This document shows positions 23,785-32,739 of a stretch of 64,000 nt of DNA, piece by piece; position 1 is the first letter of the stretch, and each line of letters starts with the position of its first letter. The notes under the pieces were generated by a model. That model did no database searches. It saw nothing but the letters and a program-made list of their open reading frames with translations, and was not told where the DNA came from. The DNA comes from an uncultured bacterium (GTDB taxonomy: Bacteria; Elusimicrobiota; Elusimicrobia; Elusimicrobiales; Elusimicrobiaceae): the NCBI GenBank assembly GCA_949291365.1, contig CASEVJ010000005.1:124001-188000 (forward strand), read 5' to 3'. Position numbers and translations under genes: made by a program.

Positions 23785-24258
23785 TTAATATGGTCTTTCC
23801 GTTGTGGACAACCCCATAGATTTGCAAATATTTTGCGCCTCCGTACTTTCGCCATAGCAAGCCAGGGTGCGCTTGTCCCCCACCGTGCTGTAAGGGTTCC
23901 ATATACGGTACACTTCCCCTTCGTTGCGCTCCGCCACTACACCGCCGCAGGCCGTACCCGGGATAGGGGCCTGGGTGGCGGCATTTAATTTGTAGGTAAA
24001 GAATTTGCCTTTTACCTCGGTATCCGATATTTTCTCTCCCGGCACTTCCACCAACACTTTGGCAAAAGAGGGCGGGCAGGCGTTACGCTCCGCCGCATAG
24101 GCGTATACAGCGTCATTGAGCGATTTAATCATGTTCATCGCTTCCGTCGCGCGGGACTTTTCTATACTGCGCGTATAATTGGGCAGTGCCACCGCCGTCA
24201 ACACCCCAATAATCAACACCACTACCAGCATTTCCACCAATGTAAAACCTTTTTTCAT
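23785..24258 (-). CDS. Type IV pilin-like protein
   Basis: 157 residues. Leader Met-Lys-Lys-Gly, cleavage before Phe-Thr-Leu-Val-Glu (Glu5 in the mature form), a ~22-residue hydrophobic helix ending Leu-Pro-Asn-Tyr, then a globular domain with four Cys. The C-terminal CxGESxxAxxxCxSxxL is shared with the RDD-fusion protein (1826-2659). GGAG precedes the ATG. It is a single gene between a terminator and dapL; the minor-pilin or assembly genes are not adjacent. Likely a pilus, pseudopilus or competence subunit. Confidence 0.9.
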   Translation of the reverse strand: MKKGFTLVEMLVVVLIIGVLTAVALPNYTRSIEKSRATEAMNMIKSLNDAVYAYAAERNACPPSFAKVLVEVPGEKISDTEVKGKFFTYKLNAATQAPIPGTACGGVVAERNEGEVYRIWNPYSTVGDKRTLACYGESTEAQNICKSMGLSTTERPY

Positions 24259-24269
24259 GGTTCTCTCCT

Positions 24270-25499
24270 TTAAAAAGTAAACGCGGCAATACGCTGCGCG
24301 GCTTGCTGCGTCAGCTGCGGCGTATTAAACGCCGTCAAGCGGAAATATCCTTCCCCGGCCCGGCCGAAACCGCTGCCCGGCGTACCGACAATTTGCAACT
24401 TATTCAACATCAAATCAAAAAATTCCCAAGAGTCCATTCCCCTGGGCGTTTTGAGCCACACATAAGGCGCGTTTTCCCCGCCGTAAGCGGCAAACCCGGC
24501 CCGCCGCAGCGCCGTCAGCATAACGCGCGCATTATCCAAATAGCCGTCTATAATTTGGCGCGTTTGCTCCAGCCCCTGCGGGCTAAACACGGCCTCTGCC
24601 CCGCGCTGCACAATATACGGCACCCCGTTAAATTTGGTGCTTTGGCGACGCATCCACAAAGCGTTCACCGCGTGTTCCGTGCCGGAGCCGTCTTTTACTT
24701 TTAATGCTTTGGGCACTACGCAGTAGGCACAGCGCGTGCCGGTAAAACCGGCTGTTTTGGAAAAAGAACGGAACTCCACCGCGCATTTCTGCGCACCGGG
24801 AATTTCAAAAATGCTGTGCGGCAAATTTTCATCGCGAATAAAGGCCTCGTAGGCGGAATCGTACAAAATGACCGCGTGATGTTCATTGGCCCAATCCACC
24901 CATGTTTGCAGTTGTTCTTTGGTCAGGGCTGCACCGGTGGGGTTATTGGGGGAACAGAGATAGACCAAATCAGCCGTTTGCTGCGGAAGCTGGGGAGCAA
25001 AGCCGTTTTCTTGCGTGCAGGGTAAATAGATAATACGCTCAAATTCCCCGTTTTTGTACAGGCCGCTGCGGCCGGCCATGACATTGGTATCCAAATAAAC
25101 GGGATATACCGGATCCTGCAGGGCCACACGCGCCTGAGAAGAAAAAAGCTCCTGAAAGTTTGCCACGTCGCTTTTGGCGCCGTCGCTGACAAAAATTTCG
25201 TCCTCTCCGATATTTACTCCGCGGGCGCGGTAGTCATGCTCCACAATGGCCTGGCGCAAAAAATCATATCCTTCATAGGGGCCGTATCCGCGGAACGTGT
25301 CTGCGCGGCCCATTTCATCGCAGGCCTGTTTCATGGCGTCCACCACCGCCGGCACCAGCGGACGGCTGACGTCGCCAATTCCCAAGCTGATTACTTCCTG
25401 CCCGGCGTGCGCCGCTTTATACGCGGCGGTGCGGCGGGCCACTTCGGCAAAAAGATAACTGCCCTGCAAATTTAAATAGTTTTCATTTATCTGTGTCAT
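24270..25499 (-). CDS. dapL: LL-diaminopimelate aminotransferase
   Basis: 409 residues from ATG 25499, which overlaps the dapF stop as ATGA; the open frame extends further upstream through dapF in another frame and is not real there. DapL converts tetrahydrodipicolinate directly to LL-diaminopimelate using glutamate, bypassing the succinylase or acetylase routes. Fold-type I aminotransferase features: Cys-Ser-Pro-Asn-Asn-Pro-Thr-Gly, Tyr-Asp-Ser-Ala-Tyr-Glu-Ala, and the PLP lysine in Ser-Phe-Ser-Lys-Thr-Ala-Gly-Phe-Thr-Gly-x-Arg, a DapL-type motif. Pairing with dapF supports the assignment. Confidence 0.94.
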   Translation of the reverse strand: MTQINENYLNLQGSYLFAEVARRTAAYKAAHAGQEVISLGIGDVSRPLVPAVVDAMKQACDEMGRADTFRGYGPYEGYDFLRQAIVEHDYRARGVNIGEDEIFVSDGAKSDVANFQELFSSQARVALQDPVYPVYLDTNVMAGRSGLYKNGEFERIIYLPCTQENGFAPQLPQQTADLVYLCSPNNPTGAALTKEQLQTWVDWANEHHAVILYDSAYEAFIRDENLPHSIFEIPGAQKCAVEFRSFSKTAGFTGTRCAYCVVPKALKVKDGSGTEHAVNALWMRRQSTKFNGVPYIVQRGAEAVFSPQGLEQTRQIIDGYLDNARVMLTALRRAGFAAYGGENAPYVWLKTPRGMDSWEFFDLMLNKLQIVGTPGSGFGRAGEGYFRLTAFNTPQLTQQAAQRIAAFTF

Positions 25500-26326
25500 A
25501 AAGCGCCTATATACTCTCCCGTAAAAACTTTTTGTGCGGGCCCGGTCATAAAAACATGGCCTTCTTCCTCCCAGCGCACGGACAGTTCCCCCCCGTCCAA
25601 CACAATACGCGCCTCTCTGCTGCTGCGGCCCGTCAGCGCCGCAGCCACCAGCGTAGCGCAGGAACCGGTGCCGCAGGCCTGGGTAATGCCGGCCCCCCGC
25701 TCCCACACGCGCATACGCAGCACTCCGTCCGCAAGCGGCTGTACAAATTCCACATTTGTTTTTCTGGGGAAAGCCGCATGCGTTTCCATCTGCGGGCCCA
25801 CAGCCGACAAATCCACCTGTGCGATGTCCGGCACAAAAATTACAAAATGAGGGTTGCCCATAGACACTGCCGTCCCCGTCCAGTTCTGCCCGGCGGCGCA
25901 AAGCGTGACCTCTACCGCCTGTTCATCAGGCGTCCCGGTCATGGGAATTTCCGCCCGCGTCAAACGAGGCGCCCCCATATCCACACAAACCAAATTTTTT
26001 TGTGCGTCTATAATTTCCGTTACCACGGGCCCCGCCAGCGTATCCAGCGTCAAGCGCGGGCCCTTCAGCCAGCCCCGCTCCTGCGCAAAAAGCGGCACAC
26101 AGCGCGAAGCGTTGCCGCACATTTCGGCCTCGCTTCCGTCGGAATTAAAAATGCGCATCTGCACGCCGCCCTCCTGGCGGCGTAACAGCACCAACCCGTC
26201 TGCGCCAACGCCAAAACGGCGGTCGCACAATGTACGGGCGGCATGCGCACGGTCGGATATTTTTTCCTGTTCGGCATCTACAAATACAAAATCGTTGCCG
26301 AGCCCTTGGTATTTATCAAAACGCAT
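25496..26326 (-). CDS. dapF: Diaminopimelate epimerase
   Basis: 276 residues. Converts LL- to meso-diaminopimelate for lysine and peptidoglycan. The two catalytic cysteines are present in Met-Cys-Gly-Asn-Ala-Ser-Arg and Gln-Ala-Cys-Gly-Thr-Gly-Ser-Cys-Ala; the N-terminal Gly-Leu-Gly-Asn-Asp-Phe-Val motif is typical. First gene of a dapF-dapL operon (4-nt overlap), so the two consecutive steps are co-expressed. TAAAAT begins 12 nt before the ATG, without a Shine-Dalgarno sequence. Confidence 0.96.
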   Translation of the reverse strand: MRFDKYQGLGNDFVFVDAEQEKISDRAHAARTLCDRRFGVGADGLVLLRRQEGGVQMRIFNSDGSEAEMCGNASRCVPLFAQERGWLKGPRLTLDTLAGPVVTEIIDAQKNLVCVDMGAPRLTRAEIPMTGTPDEQAVEVTLCAAGQNWTGTAVSMGNPHFVIFVPDIAQVDLSAVGPQMETHAAFPRKTNVEFVQPLADGVLRMRVWERGAGITQACGTGSCATLVAAALTGRSSREARIVLDGGELSVRWEEEGHVFMTGPAQKVFTGEYIGAL

Positions 26327-26332
26327 ATGTTT

Positions 26333-26338
26333 ATTTTA
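26333..26338 (-). promoter_or_regulatory. -10 box TAAAAT, leaderless-type promoter of dapF
   Basis: On the minus strand TAAAAT begins at 26338, exactly 12 nt before the ATG at 26326. Confidence 0.5.
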
Positions 26339-26769
26339 TAAAAACAAAGCCGTTTATACCAGCATTTATAGCGTTTTGCTCCTTCGGCGCTCCAATACCG
26401 CCGGCACGCTTGCGCTTGCACCTGACGGCGCTTTTCCGCATGGGCACAGTTTGTTGCGCGGAGCGTTTTAAGCGGCAGCAAAACCACAGCTGCCGCCCCC
26501 CTTTCCTGCCGGGCCGGAAAAATACCGGCGCTCCTGTTTATCGTGCATTTCCGATATGAGCCAGACAGCCCCGCAGACACCGGCCTGCTCATTATAGGGG
26601 CAGAAGCGGCGGGAGTATTTAGCAATAAACCCGCCTGCCCTTCGGGCTAGCGGCGTTTAGCCAGCCGCAAGGCCGCACCGTCTGGGAATGGACTTCCTCC
26701 GCACGGTGACCTGATGTTAGAGAGGATTTATGTCATCTATCCCGCAGGCGCATAAAGGCCAATTTTAGG
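26339..26769. other. Divergent intergenic region dapF/uppS, nothing recognised
   Basis: About 430 nt between two leaderless-type promoters. Short inverted repeats are present (for example around 26630-26680), but no ORF with start signals, RNA gene or known regulatory motif was identified. Confidence 0.35.
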
Positions 26770-26775
26770 TAAAAT
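26770..26775 (+). promoter_or_regulatory. -10 box TAAAAT, leaderless-type promoter of uppS
   Basis: TAAAAT begins 12 nt before the ATG at 26782; there is no Shine-Dalgarno sequence. Confidence 0.5.
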
Positions 26776-26781
26776 GTAAAT

Positions 26782-27474
26782 ATGGCAGAGACAAATGCGC
26801 TTCCGCTTCATATCGGTATTATCATGGACGGCAACGGCCGCTGGGCCGCCCGGCGCGCTTTGCCGCGTTCCGCCGGGCACCGCGAAGGCGCCCGGGCCGT
26901 ACAGCGCACCATAGAAGCCGCCAGCGAATTGGGAATAAAATACATAACACTGTATGCTTTTTCTACGGAAAACTGGTCGCGGCCAGCTTCGGAAATAGAC
27001 ACCCTTATGCACCTGTTGGAAAAAACCCTAGACGAATACCAGCAGTCTGCCCATAAACGGGACTGGCGCATTCTTATCAGCGGCGAGCGTGACCGCCTGC
27101 CCGCAGGCATTTTAGCCAAAATGGACGCCCTGGTGCGCGCCACGGCAGAGAACAAAGGCATAAGCATTAATTTGGCGCTTAACTATGGAGCCCGGCAGGA
27201 ACTAGCCCACGCCGTCAACCGCTTGATGAAAGAGGGGCTTACTGCCGTTACGCCGCAGGATATTTCCCGGCGGCTCTACCAGCCGGAAATACCAGACCCG
27301 GAGCTGATTATCCGCACCTCGGGAGAAGAGCGTCTTTCCAACTTCTTGCTTTGGCAGGCGGCCTACAGCGAGTTTTATTTTACCCCGGTGCTGTGGCCGG
27401 ATTTTAATGCCGATGAATTGAAAAAAGCGCTGGAAGCGTACCGCGCGCGAAAACGCCGCTTTGGCGGGATTTGA
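26782..27474 (+). CDS. uppS: Isoprenyl transferase (undecaprenyl diphosphate synthase)
   Basis: 230 residues. Cis-prenyltransferase making the C55 lipid carrier for peptidoglycan and O-antigen. Signature Met-Asp-Gly-Asn-Gly-Arg-Trp-Ala (catalytic Asp) near residue 15, Gly-His-Arg-x-Gly, Phe-Ser-Thr-Glu-Asn-Trp-x-Arg-Pro, and the C-terminal Arg-Thr-Ser-Gly-Glu-x-Arg-Leu-Ser-Asn-Phe-Leu-Leu-Trp-Gln are all present. A monocistronic gene with a leaderless-type start; cdsA, its frequent neighbour, is absent. Confidence 0.96.
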   Translation: MAETNALPLHIGIIMDGNGRWAARRALPRSAGHREGARAVQRTIEAASELGIKYITLYAFSTENWSRPASEIDTLMHLLEKTLDEYQQSAHKRDWRILISGERDRLPAGILAKMDALVRATAENKGISINLALNYGARQELAHAVNRLMKEGLTAVTPQDISRRLYQPEIPDPELIIRTSGEERLSNFLLWQAAYSEFYFTPVLWPDFNADELKKALEAYRARKRRFGGI

Positions 27475-27724
27475 GCCCGTCGATACCCCCACCAAAACCG
27501 CTCCCAGTTGCCGCAAAAATTTCTCCCCTTCTGGTTGCACCCGGACACAGCCGGGCCGGATTATTTTGCGCAAGCACCGTCAATCTTTGTCCCCAGCTAT
27601 GAGACTTGGCCTTCGTTAAGCATATCACCGCTGTTTAATTTGCTTTGCCAAACACCTGCTCAAAGCGGTTTGACGCCTACTGGGCCGCCAAAAACGCCCC
27701 CGAATATTTCGTGTGAAGGCACAA
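27475..27724. other. Intergenic region after uppS, nothing recognised
   Basis: 250 nt between uppS and the terminator pair; no supported gene. Confidence 0.3.
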
Positions 27725-27786
27725 AAAATCCCCGGGCATAAACGGGGATTTTCTACACCAAAACCCCGCCTTAACGGCGGGGCTTT
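27725..27786 (-). terminator. Two consecutive terminator hairpins downstream of lpxK
   Basis: AATCCCCG...CGGGGATT (about 27727-27751) and ACCCCGCC-TTAA-GGCGGGGC (about 27763-27784), both flanked by A and T runs, so they may also end uppS transcription from the other side. Confidence 0.8.
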
Positions 27787-27799
27787 TGCGGCAAGAGGG

Positions 27800-28900
27800 C
27801 TAACGTTTCATCTGGGAAAACTTTGGATAGAGCACATCGGTAAACTTATTAAACTCGGCTTCCGGGCCACGTATCTTGAGGTTTACCGACAGTACATATA
27901 CCCCGCCGGTCAAAATATCGCGCCAATTATCGGGAAATTTCACAAAATCTTTAAACGTGGTAATCAGCGGCAGGCCGGAGCGGGTTTGTTCAAACGTATA
28001 GAGATTTTCCTGTGTATAGCGCTCATGATCGGGGAAGCGCCACACCTGTTTAAGCGTCAGCCCCAGCCCTTTCAGCGTGGCTTCAAACGTCTCCGGGTGG
28101 CCAAGCGCACTAAAGCAGGCCGCCTCGCCCTGGACGTCTTTCAAATCCACTTTTTCCCCTTTGCAGATGTCAAAGTAATATTCGGGCTTGTGTTCGCTTT
28201 CCAGAATTTCCACCAAGTCATTATATTCGCGGATTTTATCTTTGACCGCTTCCAGCTCACGCTCAGACGCCTGGTCACAGTGCGTCAGCACCACCAGCGA
28301 GGCACGCTCCAGCGCAGAAAGCGGCTCGCGCAAGTTGCCCAGCGGCAGCAGATAGCCGCCGCCAAACGGATTTTTGGCGTCTATTAAAACAATATTGGCG
28401 TCTCGTTTTAAGCGGTGGTGCTGCATGCCGTCGTCCAAAAGAATGATTTGGCTTTTAAAACGGCGCAGGGCTTCGGTGGCGGCGGCGGCACGGTTGCGCC
28501 CGATGACAATGGGCACTTTATACTGGTTGAGCACGCGGCTCATCATATAGGGCTCGTCGCCGGCGCTACGCCAGTCCGCGTCGGGATTATCAAACAAAAC
28601 GACCACTTCGTCTTTATGCTGCTGGCGTTTGTATCCGCGCGAAACAATCGCCACGCGAATCCCCTCTTTGGCCAGTGCCGTGGCGGCCAGCAACACTGCC
28701 GTCGTCTTGCCGGTGCCCCCGGCGGTAATATTGCCGATGCATACCACGCGGGAATTAACGGTCTGCACCGTTTTCCACCCGTTTTCATAGCATACCCGGT
28801 CAAACCAAGCCCCGGCCCCGTATATTTTGCTGGCGGCCAGCAACAGCAGGCGGCCGGCCCAGTTTTGTTTTAGTTTTTCCCGTACAGATAAAGCGTCCAT
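27800..28900 (-). CDS. lpxK: Tetraacyldisaccharide 4'-kinase
   Basis: 366 residues from ATG 28900. LpxK phosphorylates the lipid A disaccharide at the inner membrane. The P-loop Gly-Asn-Ile-Thr-Ala-Gly-Gly-Thr-Gly-Lys-Thr-Thr lies near residue 55; Ser-Arg-Gly-Tyr-Lys-Arg near 90 and the Asp-Asp-Gly-Met-Gln-His-His motif near 165 are the other family signatures. The N-terminal hydrophobic helix that binds the membrane is short. Upstream GAGGTTGAAGGT serves as ribosome site. Monocistronic; the rest of the LPS genes lie divergently next to it. Confidence 0.95.
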   Translation of the reverse strand: MDALSVREKLKQNWAGRLLLLAASKIYGAGAWFDRVCYENGWKTVQTVNSRVVCIGNITAGGTGKTTAVLLAATALAKEGIRVAIVSRGYKRQQHKDEVVVLFDNPDADWRSAGDEPYMMSRVLNQYKVPIVIGRNRAAAATEALRRFKSQIILLDDGMQHHRLKRDANIVLIDAKNPFGGGYLLPLGNLREPLSALERASLVVLTHCDQASERELEAVKDKIREYNDLVEILESEHKPEYYFDICKGEKVDLKDVQGEAACFSALGHPETFEATLKGLGLTLKQVWRFPDHERYTQENLYTFEQTRSGLPLITTFKDFVKFPDNWRDILTGGVYVLSVNLKIRGPEAEFNKFTDVLYPKFSQMKR

Positions 28901-29113
28901 ACCTTCAACCTCACGCCAAATAATTTGATATATTTTACCATTTCTGTCCGTTGCTTTTACGCTTCCGTCTGGGCTGGGCGCTGGGCCAGTGCGCCGCGGC
29001 CCCGCGTTTGCGTCTGCACAGGTTTGTGGGCAAAGAGCCCCCAACGCTCCAAGCTCTGCGGCGGGGCAAAGGGCCGGGGCTGTTTCGCGTACGGTAAAAA
29101 AACGGAAAAATAG

Positions 29114-29119
29114 TATAAT
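29114..29119 (+). promoter_or_regulatory. -10 box TATAAT, leaderless-type promoter of the LPS operon
   Basis: TATAAT begins 11 nt before the ATG at 29125, with no Shine-Dalgarno sequence in between. Confidence 0.5.
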
Positions 29120-29124
29120 AGAGT

Positions 29125-30063
29125 ATGCGTTTCCAAAAGTCCCCCTCTTACTTTATGCAATACGCCGGGCTCAAAGCGGTGTGTTGGGCATTTCGGCTGC
29201 TGCCATACCGGACGGCGCGGGCGGTGGGCCGTTTCTGTACCGGGGCGGCGGCACACCTCATGAAAAAACGCTTCGCGCGCAACCTAAACGACATCGCACG
29301 CGTATTTCCCGACAAATCCCCCCGCCAAGTATACGAAATAGCCATCAATTCCTGGCGCAATATGGGGCAAATTCTGGCTGAATTTATCAAACTTTCTTCC
29401 TATTCCCCGCAGCAATTTAAAAAACATGTCCAATTAATCGGTATAGAAAAACTGCAGGAAGCCGAAAAAAACAAAACCGGCGGCATTATTCATATCGGGC
29501 ATTTTACCAATTGGGAGGCCTTTGGGCTGGCGACCTCTGTATGGGGCATAGACAAGGCCGTGCTAGCCCAGCGGGTGGACAACCCCTATGTGGACGAAGA
29601 AACCAACCGCCTGCGCAATATCTTCGGCGGGCGCACCTTTTACAGCAACCACGACGCCAACCCGTTTTTCGCCTGTGCGCGCTGGTTAAAACGCGGCAAG
29701 CTGATTGGTATTTTAACTGACCAGAATGTGGTCGGCAGTGAAATCTTTATGCATTTTTTGGGCAGGCCGGCGGCCATTTCCCCCATTACCGCCCTGTTGG
29801 CCTGCCGCCTGCAGGTGCCGGTATTCCCCGTCGTAGTTACGCGCGACAAGGACAAACTGATTTGCACCGTGCAAGACCCGGTCTTGCCGCCCAAAGAGTA
29901 CAGCCAGGACAATATCCGCCTGTTTGTGCGCCAGTTGACCGATATTTACGAGGGTTGGATACGCCAAAACCCCCAAAACTGGCTCTGGGCGCATAACCGC
30001 TGGAAAAGAGAAGAGGAGGGCAAACGCTGGTTTGCCGAACACCCCGAATGCAAAATCCAATAA
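29125..30063 (+). CDS. Lipid A acyltransferase, LpxL/LpxM (HtrB/MsbB) family
   Basis: 312 residues. Probably adds a secondary acyl chain to lipid A. The catalytic HX4D/E motif appears as His-Phe-Thr-Asn-Trp-Glu near 133; Gly-x-Leu-Thr-Asp-Gln-Asn near 203 and the Trp-Leu-Trp-Ala-His-Asn-Arg-Trp-Lys segment near the C-terminus are typical. One hydrophobic segment lies near the N-terminus. It heads an operon with gmhB, a DUF3108 lipoprotein, hldA and kdsB. Whether it uses a Kdo2-containing acceptor is not shown. Confidence 0.88.
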   Translation: MRFQKSPSYFMQYAGLKAVCWAFRLLPYRTARAVGRFCTGAAAHLMKKRFARNLNDIARVFPDKSPRQVYEIAINSWRNMGQILAEFIKLSSYSPQQFKKHVQLIGIEKLQEAEKNKTGGIIHIGHFTNWEAFGLATSVWGIDKAVLAQRVDNPYVDEETNRLRNIFGGRTFYSNHDANPFFACARWLKRGKLIGILTDQNVVGSEIFMHFLGRPAAISPITALLACRLQVPVFPVVVTRDKDKLICTVQDPVLPPKEYSQDNIRLFVRQLTDIYEGWIRQNPQNWLWAHNRWKREEEGKRWFAEHPECKIQ

Positions 30064-30608
30064 AAGCAGTCTTTTTTGACCGGGACGGTACCTTAATCCA
30101 CGAAAAACCGGGCACCTATTTAAGCGATCCGGCCAAAGTGAAACTTTACGCCCCTGTCCCAGCGGCTCTGTCCCGGCTGCAAAAGGCGGGGTTTCTCTTT
30201 TTTATCGTATCCAACCAATCCGGCATCGGACGCGGATACTTTACAGAAAAAGAGGTCAACGCCGTACATGCGCGCCTGCAAACCCTGTTAAAGCCCGCCC
30301 GCATACAGGAAATTGTGTTCTGCCCCCACAGCCCCGACCAAAAATGCGCCTGCCGCAAACCGGGCACTTTGCTGGGAGAACAGCTGGTGCGCAAATATCA
30401 CATAGCCCCGGCGCGCTCCTTTATGGTGGGCGACAAAAAAGCCGACGTGCTTTTTGGACAGACCCTGGGGGTTAAAAGCGTGCTTGTGACCACCGCCAAT
30501 GGCAAAAAACATTTGCAAAAATATCCGGATTTAAAGCCAGATTTCGTAGCAAAAGACATGATGGCCGCCGCCCGCTATATTTTAAAAGAGGATAAAAAGC
30601 ATGTATAA
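30048..30608 (+). CDS. gmhB: D-glycero-beta-D-manno-heptose-1,7-bisphosphate 7-phosphatase
   Basis: 186 residues of the HAD-IIIA family. Catalytic Phe-Phe-Asp-Arg-Asp-Gly-Thr-Leu near residue 10, Ser-Asn-Gln-Ser-Gly-Ile-Gly-Arg-Gly, and the zinc-binding Cys-Pro-His-x(5)-Cys-x-Cys-Arg-Lys-Pro loop near 95-107 identify GmhB. It removes the 7-phosphate during ADP-heptose synthesis. Overlaps the acyltransferase by 16 nt and the next gene by 8 nt. The heptose kinase is two genes downstream, so two steps of the pathway are co-transcribed. Confidence 0.92.
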   Translation: MQNPIKAVFFDRDGTLIHEKPGTYLSDPAKVKLYAPVPAALSRLQKAGFLFFIVSNQSGIGRGYFTEKEVNAVHARLQTLLKPARIQEIVFCPHSPDQKCACRKPGTLLGEQLVRKYHIAPARSFMVGDKKADVLFGQTLGVKSVLVTTANGKKHLQKYPDLKPDFVAKDMMAAARYILKEDKKHV

Positions 30609-31725
30609 ACAAATTTTCCTTCTTGTTTTTTGCCTCTGGCTGGCGGCCTGTTACGCCCAACCAAAAAAGTCCGCCCTGCCGGCCCCGTCCCAGCCGGAAA
30701 AAGCAACTGCTTTAGCCGCCCACCCCACAACGCCAGCCCCCTCCGCCGCGCCGGCGGAACAAACCGCTGCACCGGATACGGAGATGCAAAGCGCCCCGCA
30801 AGCGGCCTCCGTAGAGGCCGACATACCGTCAACAACGCCAACGACGGACGACACCGCTTCTGCGGGCCGTGCGCCCACGGCGCCAACCGGCCAAGCAGCC
30901 CAAACATCCGCTCCACAGCCCGCCCCGGACAAAGCCGTCTTTGAAGATGAAAAATTGATTGAATTTGAAGGGCGCCAGCTGCACCCGTATGCCGCTTTAG
31001 TCCCGGACGACCGAGCCCCCCAGCAGGCCCCGTGGGCCTATGAACAGTTAAAGTATGGCCTTTATTACACGTTTATCAAAGCTGGCACCGCGTATATACG
31101 CAACCGCGGGTTGGTGGACATCAACGGCCGTGCGGCGTATCTGCTGCAAACAACGGCCTTTTCCGCCCCGGTAATAGACGCTTTTTTTAAAGTGCGCGAC
31201 GTCAACCAATCGTGGCTGGACGCAGAAAATTTTTATTCTTTGGGCTATGGGCAAAGCGTGCGGGAAGGCGGCTACCGGCGCGACGAATGGGTCACGTTTG
31301 ACTACCCCAATCAAAAATACAGCGGCCAAATACAAAAGAAAGCAGACCCCAGCCCCATTGAAGGGCCGCTGAATATAAAAGTGCTGGATATGCTGACGTC
31401 GCTGTATTATGTGCGCTCCCAAAAACTGGTGCCGGGACAGGATTTAATTTTTGACATTATCAACCGGGAAAAACAATATCCCCTGGTTGTCAAAGTGCTG
31501 GGCAAGGATAAAGTAAAAACCGATGCCGGCACTTTTGACTGTATTATTGTAGAACCCCAAATACGCGGGGAAGGTATTTTTGTATCTAAAGGCAAAAGTT
31601 TAAAAGTCTGGCTCACGGACGACGAATACAAAATGCCCGTCAAAATGCAGGTGGAAGTGTTTATCGGCTCGGTGTCAGCCAAACTGTTGGCGTACCAAAG
31701 ACAAGAGCCGGCAAATATTTTATAA
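30601..31725 (+). CDS. Lipoprotein with DUF3108 domain
   Basis: 374 residues. Lipobox Leu-Ala-Ala-Cys at about residue 17, then an Ala/Pro/Thr-rich disordered linker to about 110, then a DUF3108-like beta-rich domain (about 135-370; Lys-Tyr-Gly-Leu-Tyr-Tyr-Thr-Phe-Ile-Lys-Ala-Gly near its start, Asp-Ala-Gly-Thr-Phe-Asp-Cys-Ile near 312 and Val-Trp-Leu-Thr-Asp-Asp-Glu near 340). DUF3108 proteins are periplasmic or outer membrane and often found with LPS genes; the molecular function is not established. The overlap with gmhB and tight spacing to hldA support a role in LPS assembly or export. Confidence 0.8.
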   Translation: MYKQIFLLVFCLWLAACYAQPKKSALPAPSQPEKATALAAHPTTPAPSAAPAEQTAAPDTEMQSAPQAASVEADIPSTTPTTDDTASAGRAPTAPTGQAAQTSAPQPAPDKAVFEDEKLIEFEGRQLHPYAALVPDDRAPQQAPWAYEQLKYGLYYTFIKAGTAYIRNRGLVDINGRAAYLLQTTAFSAPVIDAFFKVRDVNQSWLDAENFYSLGYGQSVREGGYRRDEWVTFDYPNQKYSGQIQKKADPSPIEGPLNIKVLDMLTSLYYVRSQKLVPGQDLIFDIINREKQYPLVVKVLGKDKVKTDAGTFDCIIVEPQIRGEGIFVSKGKSLKVWLTDDEYKMPVKMQVEVFIGSVSAKLLAYQRQEPANIL

Positions 31726-31749
31726 TGGAACAATATATACGAGGTGCCC

Positions 31750-32739
31750 ATGCAAACCGTAACGACCAAGAGACTCAAAGAAATTTTACGCGCTTTTAAA
31801 GGAAAAGAAATTATTGTGGTGGGCGATGTAATGCTAGACCACTTTATTAAAGGCGATGTGTCCCGCATTTCGCCGGAAGCCCCGGTGCCGGTGGTGGCGG
31901 TAAAAAAAGAGTTTTTTGTAGCGGGAGGCGCGGGGAATGTGGCCGTCAATCTGGCCGCCCTGGGCGCCAAGCCGACGCTGGTATCCGTGGTCGGGCGCGA
32001 CGCCGGCGGCGAACTGCTAAAAGATTTCCTGCGCAAACAGCAGGTAGATATCAGCGGTGTGGCGGAAGATTACGACCGCCCCACCACCCAAAAAGTGCGC
32101 GTCATGGCGGAACAACAGCAAATCGTGCGTTTTGACCGGGAAAGCAAGCAAACCATTTCACACGATGTATCGGCTGAATGCATGCGCAATTTCAATGCCG
32201 CTTTGCCCCATGCCAAAGGGGTGATTTTATCGGACTACGGCAAAGGCATGCTCAGCGATAAAAACATCAAAGCCCTGGTGGCCGCCTGCCGCAAACGCAC
32301 AATACCCGTCTGCGTAGACCCGAAAATTGACAACTTTAAAAAATATAAAAATATTACCTGCATGACCCCCAACACCAAAGAGGCGTGGGAGGGCTCCGGC
32401 CTAGCCCCCAAAAGCGGTGAGGAGGCCATGGAAAACCTGGGCCGCAAAATATTGAAAATGCTCAACGCAGATTCCATTTTAATCACCCGCAGTGCAGACG
32501 GCATGAGCTTGTTTGAAAAAGGCAAACAAAAACCCATTACCGTCAAAGCTACCGCGCGTGAAGTATTTGATGTTACGGGTGCGGGAGACACGGTGATATC
32601 TGCCTTCACGCTGGCCCTGGCCTGCGGCGCCAAACTGCATGAGGCGGCGGTGCTTTCCAACTATGCTGCCGGTATTGTGGTGGGCAAAAGCGGCACGGCT
32701 ACAGTCACCCCGCAGGAAATTGAGGAGGTATTGCCGTGA
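31750..32739 (+). CDS. hldA: D-glycero-beta-D-manno-heptose-7-phosphate kinase
   Basis: 329 residues from ATG 31750 (GAGG 6 nt upstream; the in-frame GTG at 31744 lies inside this site). PfkB-family kinase equal to the N-terminal half of HldE/RfaE: Val-Val-Gly-Asp-Val-Met-Leu-Asp near 22, the Ile-Ser-Pro-Glu-Ala-Pro-Val-Pro-Val stretch typical of the heptose kinases, and the anion-hole Gly-Ala-Gly-Asp-Thr near 280. The cytidylyltransferase-like domain of HldE is absent, so it must be encoded elsewhere. Stop overlaps the kdsB GTG start (GTGA). Confidence 0.92.
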   Translation: MQTVTTKRLKEILRAFKGKEIIVVGDVMLDHFIKGDVSRISPEAPVPVVAVKKEFFVAGGAGNVAVNLAALGAKPTLVSVVGRDAGGELLKDFLRKQQVDISGVAEDYDRPTTQKVRVMAEQQQIVRFDRESKQTISHDVSAECMRNFNAALPHAKGVILSDYGKGMLSDKNIKALVAACRKRTIPVCVDPKIDNFKKYKNITCMTPNTKEAWEGSGLAPKSGEEAMENLGRKILKMLNADSILITRSADGMSLFEKGKQKPITVKATAREVFDVTGAGDTVISAFTLALACGAKLHEAAVLSNYAAGIVVGKSGTATVTPQEIEEVLP